Numbered from the stretch's first letter, positions 1 through 9,254 are shown. The stretch is 49,020 bases of DNA from Bacteroidales bacterium (GCA_018004645.1 JAGNBV010000014.1:1-49020); one strand, 5' to 3'. Numbers and translations: made by a program. Notes: a model not told the origin generated them from the sequence alone.

Positions 1-372
1 ATATTTAGGTTCGCGAAATCACAGCATCAATGCTGCGCGGATATATAACTACGAAATGAGGCACAAACAGCCTATTACACCCTGAAGCCTTAATTTGTTT
101 TCATAAATATTTTTGCGGTATTTTGTTTGCCGGATTTTATCCTGCATACATACATGCCCGCGGGAAGATGTTTCACATCATTATTCACTATTTACTGCTT
201 ATTGGTTAAGGAAAGAATGCATCCTTGATGTTTTGCGCCTACACGCAGATCAGGCTGCAAAAAAGCGCAAACAGGAAAAAATTTTTTCATAAAAAGATAT
301 TTTGAATTTTTATTTACAATAAAATAACGACATAAATAAATTATATATAATTTTACAGAAAAAAATGAAACA
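1..372. other. Left-edge non-coding stretch, no gene recognised
   Basis: No convincing gene was found. The short minus-strand reading frames here have no recognisable motif, and one of them runs antisense into the following real gene. The sequence is AT-rich, especially from about 280 onward, as is usual for an upstream region. It probably contains the promoter of the helix-hairpin-helix gene, but I see no clean TAnnTTTG box. Confidence 0.5.
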
Positions 373-1317
373 GTGGTGAGTATAAGTAGAAAAATTATCA
401 GCCACATTAAGGATTATTTCACTTTTAATAAAAGCGAACGCAGAGGGTTGCTTGTTTTGTGCATATTGATTGTGTTGCTCATCATGTTTAATTTTTTTGC
501 TCCCCGCTTTGTGGCTCGACAAAAATATGATTCTTCCCGTTTTGAGCGGGAGGTCGCCGAATATCTGAAAACTCAGGAGGTAATTTCCAAAAAACCTAAA
601 ACCTTCCAGAAAAAAGATCCCTTCAATGTTTTTGATGCCAATCTCTCAGCTGTTGAACAAAAACTGTCTCCTTTCGTCTTTGATCCCAATACACTGCCTT
701 ATGAAGGTTTTGTTGAAATGGGATTTACCGAAAAACAAGCGCTGACCATCTCGAAATACCGTGCAAAAGGCGGTAGATTCAGGAAGAAGGAGGATTTTAA
801 AAAGATTTATTCTATCAGTGACAAAGAGTACACTGTGCTGGAACCTTTTATCGAGATAAAATCTTTCGCCGATGGGCAGCAACAACAGATGGAAGAACCC
901 AAAAAAACGGAGCCGGCAGTTTTGGTCGATTTCAACACGGCTACAGAGGAAGAACTAAAAAAGATTAACGGAATAGGTGATTATTTTGCTGAACAGATAG
1001 TAAAATACCGTGAACGGCTAGGAGGTTTCAATGCAAAGGAACAACTGCTTGAGGTGCCAAAGATGGACAGTGCGAAGTACGCAAAGATAAGCCCTTTCGT
1101 AGAGTTAAATTTGAATGCAGTGCGAAGGATAAATGTTAACAAGGCCACTTTTGATGAACTGAAAGCGCATCCTTATATTGGTTATAATATTGCGCTGTCG
1201 CTTATCAATTACCGCACTAAACACGGAAATTTTGCCACAGTAGATGATATAAAAAAATCCGCTCTTATCACGGATAAGAATTTTCCAAAAATTTCATACT
1301 ATCTTTGTACAAAATAA
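373..1317 (+). CDS. Membrane-anchored ComEA-like helix-hairpin-helix protein
   Basis: The 314-aa protein has a short basic N-terminus, one membrane segment at about residues 25-43 and three successive helix-hairpin-helix units (about 103-161, 185-244 and 253-310). The second and third contain the ComEA-type pattern of an Asn at the start of the unit followed by GIG or YIG in the hairpin (NGIGDYFAEQI near 199; HPYIGYNIAL near 266). HhH units of this kind bind DNA without sequence specificity, and ComEA proteins act as DNA receptors during uptake. Whether this anchored three-unit form has that role is an inference; no com operon lies beside it. The start is a GTG at 373 immediately followed by another GTG; the ATG at 365 is out of frame and stops after four codons. 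A TATCTTTG box lies inside the end of the gene (1300-1307) and may serve the next gene. Confidence 0.8.
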   Translation: MVSISRKIISHIKDYFTFNKSERRGLLVLCILIVLLIMFNFFAPRFVARQKYDSSRFEREVAEYLKTQEVISKKPKTFQKKDPFNVFDANLSAVEQKLSPFVFDPNTLPYEGFVEMGFTEKQALTISKYRAKGGRFRKKEDFKKIYSISDKEYTVLEPFIEIKSFADGQQQQMEEPKKTEPAVLVDFNTATEEELKKINGIGDYFAEQIVKYRERLGGFNAKEQLLEVPKMDSAKYAKISPFVELNLNAVRRINVNKATFDELKAHPYIGYNIALSLINYRTKHGNFATVDDIKKSALITDKNFPKISYYLCTK

Positions 1318-1395
1318 TTCAATTTCCAAATAGCGGGTTTTTAATACAAACAAGACCTTTCTATCAAAGGTTTATCATCTAATCAGAAGAAAAAC

Positions 1396-1944
1396 ATGAA
1401 AAAAGTTGCGATTTCACTCATAGCCATTATTGTTTTGTCAGGCTTCACTTATGCACAAAAAAACAGAAATAAACCTGTTGTGTTTAAATGGTACACCTTT
1501 CAGGAGGCGTTGAAGCTGAATAAAAAGAATCCCAAAAAAATTTTTGTGGATATATACACAGACTGGTGCGGCTGGTGCAAAAAAATGGATGCCGGCCCTT
1601 TTGCCGACAGTGTTATAAAGGCATATATGGCGCAGCATTATTATCCTGTAAAACTCAATGCCGAAAGTAAAGATACAATAGAGTTTAAAGGTAATACCTA
1701 TGTTAATCCCAATCCCTCGGCGGCACGTTCCAGTCATCAGTTGGCAGCCGCACTGTTGCAAGGCCGCTTGTCTTATCCTTCTTTTGTAATCCTCAACGAA
1801 GAGTTTGAGATTCTGAATACCATTGTAGGTTTTAAATCTGCCAAAGAACTGGAGCCCATACTGCACTATTTCGGCGAAAATGCCTATGAAAAGCTACCTT
1901 ATAACAAGTTTTTCGAAACTTTTACGGGTTCAGTAGCCCCATAA
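1396..1944 (+). CDS. Secreted thioredoxin-fold protein (CGWC active site)
   Basis: This 182-aa protein has a signal peptide (hydrophobic stretch 5-18, likely cleavage after YA at residue 20). A thioredoxin-like domain follows, with the active-site motif WCGWC at 57-61 and a probable cis-proline in YPSF at 127-130. The WCGWCK type, rather than WCGPC, is common in periplasmic disulfide reductases and in the DUF255-like thioredoxin group of Bacteroidota. The likely role is thiol-disulfide exchange on exported proteins; the partner cannot be told from the neighbours. The ATG at 1396 follows a purine-rich GAAGAAAAAC, which may aid initiation. Confidence 0.85.
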   Translation: MKKVAISLIAIIVLSGFTYAQKNRNKPVVFKWYTFQEALKLNKKNPKKIFVDIYTDWCGWCKKMDAGPFADSVIKAYMAQHYYPVKLNAESKDTIEFKGNTYVNPNPSAARSSHQLAAALLQGRLSYPSFVILNEEFEILNTIVGFKSAKELEPILHYFGENAYEKLPYNKFFETFTGSVAP

Positions 1945-1949
1945 GAAAA

Positions 1950-2065
1950 ACGGTGGCTTCGAGAGCCTCAACCACCGGGAAGGGGTAGCCTCAGCCACCG
2001 TTGAAAAAACCGCTGCCTGAGGTTCTCGAAGGCAGCGAACAAGATGCTCTCGAAGGCAGCGAAAA
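1950..2065. repeat. REP-like cluster of GC-rich hairpins with an internal direct repeat
   Basis: Just after the thioredoxin stop there are two GC-rich stem-loops: CGGTGG/CCACCG (1951-1956 with 1972-1977) and CGCTGCC/GGCAGCG (2011-2017 with 2031-2037). The 16-mer TCTCGAAGGCAGCGAA occurs twice, at 2024-2039 and 2048-2063. Base composition is clearly richer in GC than the flanks. This resembles a small palindromic intergenic repeat; it may also end transcription of the upstream gene, although no T-run follows the stems. Confidence 0.55.
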
Positions 2066-2129
2066 ACTTCTGAAACAGCAAAAAAAAACATTTTATGAAA
2101 ATTAGAATCATAAAAATACGTTTTTAACG

Positions 2130-2137
2130 TACTTTTG
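2130..2137 (+). promoter_or_regulatory. Bacteroidota -7 box (TACTTTTG) of the GT4 gene
   Basis: TACTTTTG matches TAnnTTTG exactly and ends 5 nt before the ATG at 2143, so the predicted transcript would have almost no leader. No clear -33 TTTG was found at the usual spacing. Confidence 0.5.
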
Positions 2138-2142
2138 CATTT

Positions 2143-3297
2143 ATGAAGGCAGCCAAAATCAACGTGTTATTTGTTTCCAGCTGGTATCCCACCCGGGATA
2201 AACCTACAGCCGGGAATTTTGTCCAAAAACATGCCGAAGCTGCCGCCCTTTATGCATCTGTGGACGTGTTACATGTAGCCTTCGACAGATCCCTGAAGAC
2301 GAAATTCGAGTACCAAAAAGAAGAAAAAAACAATATAACATCGCACCTTGTTTACATCAGGCCTCCCGGGATAAAATGTTCTTTAATTAAAACCATAAAA
2401 TATATTAAGGCATATTTTTATGGGTATAAAATGATATACGGTCATCAGGGGAAGCCCGATATTATTCATGCTAATGTGCTGATGCCGGTGGGTTTGATAG
2501 CTTTTTTGCTTCATCTTTATAAAAAGGTCCCCTATGTTATCACCGAGCATTGGACAGGTTACCTGCCACAAGATCCCAATAAGCCTGGATGGCGGTTGTG
2601 TCTGTTTCGTTTTTTTGCCAAAAAGGCAGCACGTTTGATGCCCGTAACGGCCCATTTGGTGAACGCCATGAAAAAATCCGGTATTAAGGGTAACTATACT
2701 GTTGTGCCCAATGTGGTTGATACCCGCCTTTTTTTGCCGGCTAATGCGCAAACCGACAAGGTAAAGCGCATCATTCATGTGTCTTCTTTGCTCGATCAGC
2801 AGAAAAACTTCAGCGGCATTTTGTTGGCGCTTTCGCTGCTGGCCGAAAAACGCGATGATTTTGTACTGGAAGTGGTCAGCGATGGCGACTTTGAGCAGTT
2901 TGCCCGTAAGTACCAAAAGCTGAATATTTCACATAAGCTGTTTTTTCATGGCAGAAAAAACACCGGAGAAGTAGCTGCAATGATGCAGCGGGCGGACTTT
3001 TTGCTGCTTTTCAGTAATTACGAAAATTTTCCCTGTGTGATTGCCGAGGCTATGGCTTGCGGACTGCCTGTATTGTCGTCGGAGGTGGGAGGCATAGCTG
3101 AACATATAGGTCCGGCTCGCGGACTGCTTACCGAGGCCCAAAATATCGACGCCCTCGTGTTGCAACTGGACCAGATGCTTGACACCTGCCGGTCGTATGA
3201 TAAAAACGCTATTCGCGCCTATGCTGAAAAACACTTTGCTTATGAAGTGGTAGGAAAACAATTTTTAGAAATTTATAATCAGGTGATTTGTTCCTAA
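2143..3297 (+). CDS. Glycosyltransferase family 4 (GT-B fold)
   Basis: The 384-aa protein has the two-Rossmann-domain layout of GT4 enzymes. The N-terminal acceptor domain begins with a beta strand and SSWYPTRDKPTAGNFVQ. The C-terminal donor domain contains the EX7E signature, with Glu294 and Glu302 in the stretch ENFPCVIAEAMACGLPV, followed by SEVGGIAE near 313-320. GT4 enzymes move a sugar from a nucleotide-sugar onto a growing glycan with retention of configuration; the specific sugar cannot be read from the sequence. Its stop overlaps the start of the flippase gene, and a methyltransferase follows, so the three appear to form a surface-glycan operon. Confidence 0.88.
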   Translation: MKAAKINVLFVSSWYPTRDKPTAGNFVQKHAEAAALYASVDVLHVAFDRSLKTKFEYQKEEKNNITSHLVYIRPPGIKCSLIKTIKYIKAYFYGYKMIYGHQGKPDIIHANVLMPVGLIAFLLHLYKKVPYVITEHWTGYLPQDPNKPGWRLCLFRFFAKKAARLMPVTAHLVNAMKKSGIKGNYTVVPNVVDTRLFLPANAQTDKVKRIIHVSSLLDQQKNFSGILLALSLLAEKRDDFVLEVVSDGDFEQFARKYQKLNISHKLFFHGRKNTGEVAAMMQRADFLLLFSNYENFPCVIAEAMACGLPVLSSEVGGIAEHIGPARGLLTEAQNIDALVLQLDQMLDTCRSYDKNAIRAYAEKHFAYEVVGKQFLEIYNQVICS

Positions 3298-4583
3298 AGA
3301 TATTTAAAACATTCGGAGTAAGGCTGTCTTCTGCAATCATCAGTTTACTGATAGCCGTGGTTATTTCTCAATTTCTTGGCGCCGGCGGCAAGGGCGAACA
3401 GGGTATTATCATAACCACGATTGCGCTGATACTGATTTTTGCCAACATGGTCGGTGGCGCGTCACTGGTGTATCTTACCCCGAAACTTCCACTGAAAAAG
3501 CTTATCCTTCCTTCTTATGTCTGGAGTTTTTTTATCAGCGCCCTTTTTGTTGGTGTCTTATTTCTGTTTCCCCTTATTGAGGCAAAATATGTCTGGCATG
3601 TAGCGTTGCTCACTTTGCTAAACTCGTTTACTTCGGTGAATACCTCGGTTCTGCTTGGAAAGGAAAATATCCGCGCGGTCAACATCATCAACTTTTCCCA
3701 GGTGGCGCTCACCATATCCGCCTTACTGGTTTTTTTTATCTCGGGAATAGCCACCAATATTTACGGATATATTTACTCTTTGTATTTTGCCTATGGGTGC
3801 ACCCTCGTGATGAGTGTGATCCTTCTGAGCCCTTACCGTCATAAATCGCCCGGTGATGAGCCGGTGTCCTATACTTATGCTATCAGGATGCTGTTTCGGT
3901 ATGGATTTATGAATCAGTTGGCGCATATTACGCAGTTGTTGAGTTTCCGCGTGAGTTACTATTTTCTGGAATCCTTTCAGGGTTATGATGCCGTGGGTAT
4001 CTATTCCAACGGCGTTTCCATAACCGAGTCGGTATGGATGATCAGTGGCAGTGTGGCATTGGTGCAATATTCAAAAATATCGAACACCGGCGATAAAAAG
4101 TTTAATCAGCAGCTTAGTGCCGAACTGCTTCGCATCAGCCTGTTGTTGTCTTTTTTGGTGCTGATACCGCTGGTGTTGTTTCCGGGCTCTTTTTATGCCT
4201 TTATTTTTGGTAAAGATTTTGGCGATATCAACCGTATCATGTGGCTGTTGGCTCCGGGAGTGCTGGTATTTGTCAATGCCTTGATTCTGGGGCACTATTT
4301 TTCCGGGACGGGACAATATCATATTAACAGTATCGGTTCGGCTATAGGGCTGGTGGTCACCATAATACTTGCGCTGGTGCTCATTCCCCGCATGGGATAT
4401 CTTGGCGCAGCGCTTACAGCCAGCCTTTCGTATCTATCCACCACGGTGTTTGTTACTATCTGTTTCTGCCGCGAATCAAAGCTGAAGCTGATAGATCTGT
4501 TGCCCCTTCCGAGATATTTTTCAGGATATTATTTGTCGGTAAAACAATATCTTTGCAAAAACAAAGCTGCACGGGATGAGTAA
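3288..4583 (+). CDS. Polysaccharide flippase (Wzx/MATE-like superfamily)
   Basis: This 431-aa, very hydrophobic protein has about 12 or more predicted membrane helices. It opens with a RLSSAIISLLIAVVISQFLG helix and then GAGGKGEQG, the loop pattern of lipopolysaccharide flippases of the MVF superfamily. These carriers move lipid-linked glycan units across the inner membrane. The only plausible start near the beginning of the homologous region is TTG at 3288, which lies inside the last codons of the preceding glycosyltransferase, so the two are probably translationally coupled. The 3' end overlaps the methyltransferase start by 8 bp. Confidence 0.82.
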   Translation: MFLKIFKTFGVRLSSAIISLLIAVVISQFLGAGGKGEQGIIITTIALILIFANMVGGASLVYLTPKLPLKKLILPSYVWSFFISALFVGVLFLFPLIEAKYVWHVALLTLLNSFTSVNTSVLLGKENIRAVNIINFSQVALTISALLVFFISGIATNIYGYIYSLYFAYGCTLVMSVILLSPYRHKSPGDEPVSYTYAIRMLFRYGFMNQLAHITQLLSFRVSYYFLESFQGYDAVGIYSNGVSITESVWMISGSVALVQYSKISNTGDKKFNQQLSAELLRISLLLSFLVLIPLVLFPGSFYAFIFGKDFGDINRIMWLLAPGVLVFVNALILGHYFSGTGQYHINSIGSAIGLVVTIILALVLIPRMGYLGAALTASLSYLSTTVFVTICFCRESKLKLIDLLPLPRYFSGYYLSVKQYLCKNKAARDE

Positions 4584-5397
4584 AATTTCAAAAGCTTTCA
4601 AAGCGCTGGGGATGATTGTCCGCAGGCCATACCTGCTAAACCTTATCAATGATGATGAGCAGGTGAAAAAAAATTACGTGGAACACTATTATCGGCTTGG
4701 AGATGGCTTGCCCACGGTTGATATTATGCATTATATGCCTGAGGGAGAAGATATTTTTCCATACAGCTTTCTGGAAGGCTCATCGCTGCCTACCGACTTT
4801 GCCTTGCTGCGCGGTATTTGCCGCAAAAATAATGTGGAGGATTACCTGGAAATAGGCACCTGGCGGGGCGAAAGCGTGGCCAACGTAGCGCCATTGGCAA
4901 AAAACTGTTACACGCTAAACCTGCCGGATGAAGAAATGAGAAAATCAGGACTTGACGAAGCGTATATTGCCATGCACCGGTTTTTTTCCAAAGACTTGCC
5001 TAATGTTACCCATCTGCAGGCCAATTCCATGACTTTTGACTTTGCCTCACTGAATAAAAAATTCGACCTCATCTTTCTCGACGGCGATCATCATGCTGAA
5101 GCAGTTGCTCATGACACCAGGACGGCTTTCAGTTTGCTGAAAGATGAAAAATCGGTTATCGTCTGGCACGATTACGGGCTAAGCACCGAAACTCCGCGTT
5201 ATGATGTGTTGTCGGGCATACTTGATGGCTGCCCTCCTAACTGTATCGAACATTTGTACCATGTATCCAATACCCTTTGCGCCTTGTTTACCCGCGAAAA
5301 ATTACCAGCATCCTTTATTAGCCCTAACACACGCCCACAAAAACAGTTTGAAATAAAGATTCACGCGCTGGCTTGTAATACTGATGAAAAAAAATAG
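4576..5397 (+). CDS. Class I SAM-dependent methyltransferase (Methyltransf_24-like)
   Basis: The 273-aa protein carries motif I as YLEIGTWRGES (90-100), a post-I region, and FDLIFLDGDHHAEA (163-176), the pattern of the Methyltransf_24 group found in glycan clusters. WHDYG at 197-201 could be part of the metal or active site. It probably methylates a sugar or another small hydroxylated acceptor. The start ATG overlaps the end of the flippase gene in the sequence ATGAGTAA, which indicates coupling. No signal peptide is seen, so it acts in the cytoplasm. Confidence 0.8.
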   Translation: MSKISKAFKALGMIVRRPYLLNLINDDEQVKKNYVEHYYRLGDGLPTVDIMHYMPEGEDIFPYSFLEGSSLPTDFALLRGICRKNNVEDYLEIGTWRGESVANVAPLAKNCYTLNLPDEEMRKSGLDEAYIAMHRFFSKDLPNVTHLQANSMTFDFASLNKKFDLIFLDGDHHAEAVAHDTRTAFSLLKDEKSVIVWHDYGLSTETPRYDVLSGILDGCPPNCIEHLYHVSNTLCALFTREKLPASFISPNTRPQKQFEIKIHALACNTDEKK

Positions 5398-5427
5398 TTA
5401 CTTTTACAAGATTCAAAAGGCTATTGA

Positions 5428-7515
5428 ATGATGATGGTATCAAATAAAAAAAGCCTCGGGCGGTGGTCCTATTTTTACAAAGCACTTTTGTATATCGGTG
5501 CTATTGTGCTCATAGTTTTGTTGTTTCCCAAAGAATATAAATTCAAATACCATTTTACACAGGATAAACCCTGGGTGTACGAAGACCTGTTTGCTCCCTT
5601 TGATTTTGCCGTGAATAAGACAGAAGAAGAACTGGAAAAAGACCGAAATGATATTATCGATAAAAGTATTCCTTATTTCATTACCGATACCGGTGTAGTG
5701 CCAGTTCGACGCCGGCAACTGCTGATTGAGCTTGGGGCAGGTAACTCAGAATCCGGCCCGAATGCCAACATCATACGGCAAAAACTCGGACTGTCGATTT
5801 TTGACTCTATCTATAAAAAAGGCGTACTGCGTTATGATGATATTTTGAAAAATAAAGATGAAAATTTCACTATTTATCTTGTAAACGGAAATGTAGTGGA
5901 CCGACGTACGCTTTCCGAAATTTATAATCTTGAAAAAGCTCATGATTATATTTTGAGCCAATTGCACGGAAAGGATGGTATCGATGCGGACTTTTTGTTA
6001 CAGGCGCTCGAAAAAGCACTGATTCAAAATGTGTCATACAGCCCCGAAATTACCAATCATGAGAATTTCCTTGCTCTGAAAAGTATTTCTTCCACTAAAG
6101 GATATATCCAAAAAAATGAACGCATCATTTCGAAGGGCGAACTGATCACGCCCAGGTACTACCAGATATTGCTATCCCTGAAAAAGCAATACGAAGGCGA
6201 AAGCAGCAATATTCACAGTCATTTTTTCATTGTACTCGGCCAAATCATACTAACATCCATTGCTATGATTATGCTGGTTTTGTTCCTGTTAATGTTTCGT
6301 GCCGACATCATTGCCAATACAAAAAAAAACCTGCTTATTCTTACTGTCCTGATGTTGGTAATAGTGTCGGCAAGCATAATCGTGAGGCGTTACGGCTACG
6401 AATATATCTATGTGTTGCCGCTGTGCGTAGTGCCTCTGATGATACGCACATTTTTCGATACCCGGCTGGCATTATTTGTACATCTGATAAGTATCATTCT
6501 TATTGGCTTTTTGGTGCCTAACGGTTTCGAATTTATTTTCTTACAACTGATCGCCGGCATAGTAACCATCATCAGCACGGTGCGCCTTGAAAAACGTTCG
6601 CAGTTTTTCATTACTTCTCTGTATATTTTTTGTACCTATTCGCTCATCTATGTCGGCATGACTATGATGATGTCGGGCAGTTACAAAGATATCGTCCTTC
6701 AGAATTTTATGTTTTTCGCCTTTAATTCGGTACTTACCCTGGCGGCTTATCCGCTCATAGTGTTGTTTGAGAGAATTTTTGGCTATGTTACCAATGTTTC
6801 ACTGCTGGAATATTCCAATACCAACAACACGCTGTTGAGAGAATTGTCGCAGAAAGCTCCTGGTACTTTTCAACACTCGTTACAGGTGGCCAACCTGGCC
6901 GAAGAGGCCGCGCACCGTATCGGTGCCAACGCCTTGCTGGTGAGGGCCGGAGCCATGTTTCACGATATTGGCAAAGTGGTAAGTCCTGTTTATTTTATCG
7001 AAAATCAGCTGAGTAGCAATAATCCTCACGATAAATTGAGTTATGCAGAGAGTGCAGAAATCATTACCCGGCATATAGAGAATGGCATTATCCTGGCCCG
7101 CAAGTATGGCATACCCGAGCAGATAATTGATTTTATCCGGACCCATCATGGCACCAAAAGAACGGAGTATTTCTACCGTTTGTATAAAAATAAAAACGGC
7201 GAAAAAATTGATGAAAGTGTTTTTTATTATCCGGGCCCGGTGCCTTTCTCAAAAGAAACAGCCATACTGATGATGGCTGATACCGTAGAAGCAGCGGCGA
7301 AAAGTATGAAAGTACATAACAAACAATCTATTGACGATCTGGTGGACCAGTTGATTGATTGCCTGATAGCCGACAAGCAAATGAAAAACGCTAATATCAC
7401 TTTAAAAGATATCACCCGTGTAAAGTCGGTGTTGAAAAACAGGCTTATCAGCATGTATCATGTCAGGATCGAATACCCGAAAATGAATGCCCAAAACGAT
7501 GGTTCGACTGAATAG
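5428..7515 (+). CDS. Membrane HD-domain phosphohydrolase of the PgpH/YqfF (7TM-HD) family
   Basis: The protein is 695 aa. An N-terminal membrane helix (about 18-34) is followed by an extracytoplasmic 7TMR-HDED-like domain (about 45-255), seven membrane helices (about 265-445) and a C-terminal HD domain. The visible metal-site residues are His483, the HD pair His512-Asp513 in FHDIGK, His549, the HH pair 573-574 in THHG, and Asp618 in ADTVEA. In Listeria, PgpH hydrolyses cyclic di-AMP; the same domain order suggests that activity here. The spacing and full set of HD residues argue for an active enzyme. It starts 30 bp after the methyltransferase; a TACTTTTA variant of the -7 box lies between the genes, so it may have its own promoter. 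Confidence 0.9.
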   Translation: MMMVSNKKSLGRWSYFYKALLYIGAIVLIVLLFPKEYKFKYHFTQDKPWVYEDLFAPFDFAVNKTEEELEKDRNDIIDKSIPYFITDTGVVPVRRRQLLIELGAGNSESGPNANIIRQKLGLSIFDSIYKKGVLRYDDILKNKDENFTIYLVNGNVVDRRTLSEIYNLEKAHDYILSQLHGKDGIDADFLLQALEKALIQNVSYSPEITNHENFLALKSISSTKGYIQKNERIISKGELITPRYYQILLSLKKQYEGESSNIHSHFFIVLGQIILTSIAMIMLVLFLLMFRADIIANTKKNLLILTVLMLVIVSASIIVRRYGYEYIYVLPLCVVPLMIRTFFDTRLALFVHLISIILIGFLVPNGFEFIFLQLIAGIVTIISTVRLEKRSQFFITSLYIFCTYSLIYVGMTMMMSGSYKDIVLQNFMFFAFNSVLTLAAYPLIVLFERIFGYVTNVSLLEYSNTNNTLLRELSQKAPGTFQHSLQVANLAEEAAHRIGANALLVRAGAMFHDIGKVVSPVYFIENQLSSNNPHDKLSYAESAEIITRHIENGIILARKYGIPEQIIDFIRTHHGTKRTEYFYRLYKNKNGEKIDESVFYYPGPVPFSKETAILMMADTVEAAAKSMKVHNKQSIDDLVDQLIDCLIADKQMKNANITLKDITRVKSVLKNRLISMYHVRIEYPKMNAQNDGSTE

Positions 7516-7551
7516 CTGAAAAATTTTAGTTTGCTACTTTGACAGGGCGTT

Positions 7552-8163
7552 TTATGGTGTCGAGGCTGTTTGTTCCAGGTATTCCAGACTATCGGGCCCG
7601 CAGTTGAACAGCAGGTCTATAATACTGAGATTACTGATGAAACCATTTTTAGTATCGAAGACCTGAGTGTAGGGCACAAAACAAAATTCCGGTTCATTTC
7701 TGGGGTTTATCTTTGCGCGAAGGTCACCGCTATCATAAGTGGAATGAAAGCTTTCGGTATAGGTAATTTCTTTGTTTAGTCGCAGTTGTTTCAGGCATAC
7801 CGTCAGCAGCTCATGATTATAATCTATCAACCAGCTGTATTTGAGGGTAAAAAACTTTTCAAAATCATCACGATAGTAAAGAAAATATGCCGACTTGTTA
7901 TAGGCTGCGGTTATTGCTCTCCAGTGTATCAGGTTCCAGGGCGTGGCATAGCTGATTTTTACCTCTTTTAGCGGAAGCTGTGGCTTTCTGCAATGATCTA
8001 AAGGTATGCTGAGGCTAAGTTTGCCGTTGGCAGAATAGATATAACAGCGGTTTCGGTACGTTTGTTTAATAAAATTTTCGCAGGCCTCAATACGTATTTC
8101 TTTCGCTCGGGAGGCGTACACAAAAAACGTTATGGGTGGCAGGTATGCAGTAGAAAAAATCAC
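7552..8163 (-). CDS. WbqC-family protein
   Basis: The frame is open to 8211, but family members begin near the STAYLPPITFF segment. The GTG at 8163 gives VIFSTAYLPP and a 203-aa protein, so I place the start there. WbqC-family features are the N-terminal STAYLPPI strand, YRNRCYI followed by GKLSLSIPL, and the ATPWNLIHWRAITAAY segment. The family is associated with O-antigen and other surface-glycan loci and is structurally allied to acyl or aminoacyl transfer enzymes; its exact reaction here is unknown. It converges with the PgpH gene. Confidence 0.75.
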   Translation of the reverse strand: MIFSTAYLPPITFFVYASRAKEIRIEACENFIKQTYRNRCYIYSANGKLSLSIPLDHCRKPQLPLKEVKISYATPWNLIHWRAITAAYNKSAYFLYYRDDFEKFFTLKYSWLIDYNHELLTVCLKQLRLNKEITYTESFHSTYDSGDLRAKINPRNEPEFCFVPYTQVFDTKNGFISNLSIIDLLFNCGPDSLEYLEQTASTP

Positions 8164-8318
8164 AATAAAAAATTTCCGGTAAATTTCTGAAAATTTCCTT
8201 ACAACAGACAATTTTCCGGTTAAAAGTTACGTTTCCCGTTTGTAATCCTTCTATTTACAATCCCCTAAATCTCTGTTATGTAGAAAAAATATACCCGAAC
8301 CCATAAAAAACCCCTATT

Positions 8319-9200
8319 ATGAAAAAATCCTTTTTATTAGTTTTTTCGCTGGTGTTGAGTTCGGGTCTTTTTGCCGGCGAAGCGGTGTCAACCAGTCTTT
8401 TTGATGCCGTACAGAAAAATCTTGTCAAGGTGGTCTTCAAAGGCCGCGGCTACACCTCCGAAAACCGGAGTGCTCACTATGGTAAATGTATTTCACTTCA
8501 CCTGAAAAACGTCAGCTCGCAACGGCTTGAACTTAGCCTCGAAGCCGGCAGAAAGCTGCACTGTTATTATGACAGTGTTCAGGATATGATTGTGTCGCAA
8601 TCTGAGATGTTTGCCCTGGGGCCGGGGGGAAGCAGCGATTTCACCATCAACGCTTTCTGTATCGAAAAAAACGAGACTGCGCCAAAGGAAAATTCCGTCT
8701 ATACCATGACTGCCCTGGCCGGCGGTTACCTGCTGCAATTGGTTCAACTGATAGAGAGCCTTGGTTGTCAGGATATTATGGGACAACAGGCGGTGTGGGT
8801 GCTTACCGACAATGTTTCGCCTGAAAATGTCAAAGGCGGGGACCGTGAAAAAGAAAAAAAGCTCAAAGCCTTTGTGGAATTTGCCTTGAAAAAAATACAA
8901 AGCGGAAAAATTGATGGTGTCATTTATGATTATTCCTTCCCTGATAAGATGGCAGGAGGCTTTAAAATTGCAGGTCAGATAAACTGGGATATGCCTTATA
9001 GCGGCACCGTTACCCTTGGTGTGTACGACAATACAGGGAAAAAAGTGGCGGATATTTTTGCCGGAGTTCCTTACAAGAAAGGATTTCAGACTTTTACCTA
9101 TGAGCTGGCCAGCTCGTTGTTCAGAGAGGGTGAACTGTATTGGCTGAAAGTTATTTCAAACGGTGAGCGGCTCAAAGAGGTGGCTATTACCATGAAATAG
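8319..9200 (+). CDS. Secreted protein of unknown function with a C-terminal beta-sandwich domain
   Basis: I do not recognise this 293-aa protein as a named family. It has a signal peptide (hydrophobic 5-17, cleavage near FAG at 18-20). The central part includes GPGGSSDFTINAFCIEKN and GQQAVWVLTDN, which look like an Ig-like domain reporting on a surface component. The last 70 residues (TVTLGVYDNTGKKVADIF, then YWLKVISNGERLKEVAITMK) follow the pattern of FlgD-type Ig-like and T9SS sorting domains: a VYDxxGKxV strand, then a YxxKVxSNG hairpin, then a final strand. An envelope or surface location is therefore likely. It stands alone and no operon partner is obvious. Confidence 0.6.
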   Translation: MKKSFLLVFSLVLSSGLFAGEAVSTSLFDAVQKNLVKVVFKGRGYTSENRSAHYGKCISLHLKNVSSQRLELSLEAGRKLHCYYDSVQDMIVSQSEMFALGPGGSSDFTINAFCIEKNETAPKENSVYTMTALAGGYLLQLVQLIESLGCQDIMGQQAVWVLTDNVSPENVKGGDREKEKKLKAFVEFALKKIQSGKIDGVIYDYSFPDKMAGGFKIAGQINWDMPYSGTVTLGVYDNTGKKVADIFAGVPYKKGFQTFTYELASSLFREGELYWLKVISNGERLKEVAITMK

Positions 9201-9246
9201 CATGGGAGGATCATTGTATATTATCTTTTGATAACGGTTTTATGCG

Positions 9247-9254
9247 TATGTTTG
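9247..9254 (+). promoter_or_regulatory. -7 box (TATGTTTG) of rlmB
   Basis: TATGTTTG fits TAnnTTTG and lies 15 nt before the GTG start at 9270. A TTTG at 9227-9230 could be the -33 element, but its 16-bp spacer is shorter than the usual 19-21. Confidence 0.4.

Noticed and set aside
192..522. Minus-strand short frames at the left edge
   Set aside because: Cysteine- and phenylalanine-rich, no motif, and overlapping the start of the HhH gene; likely shadows.
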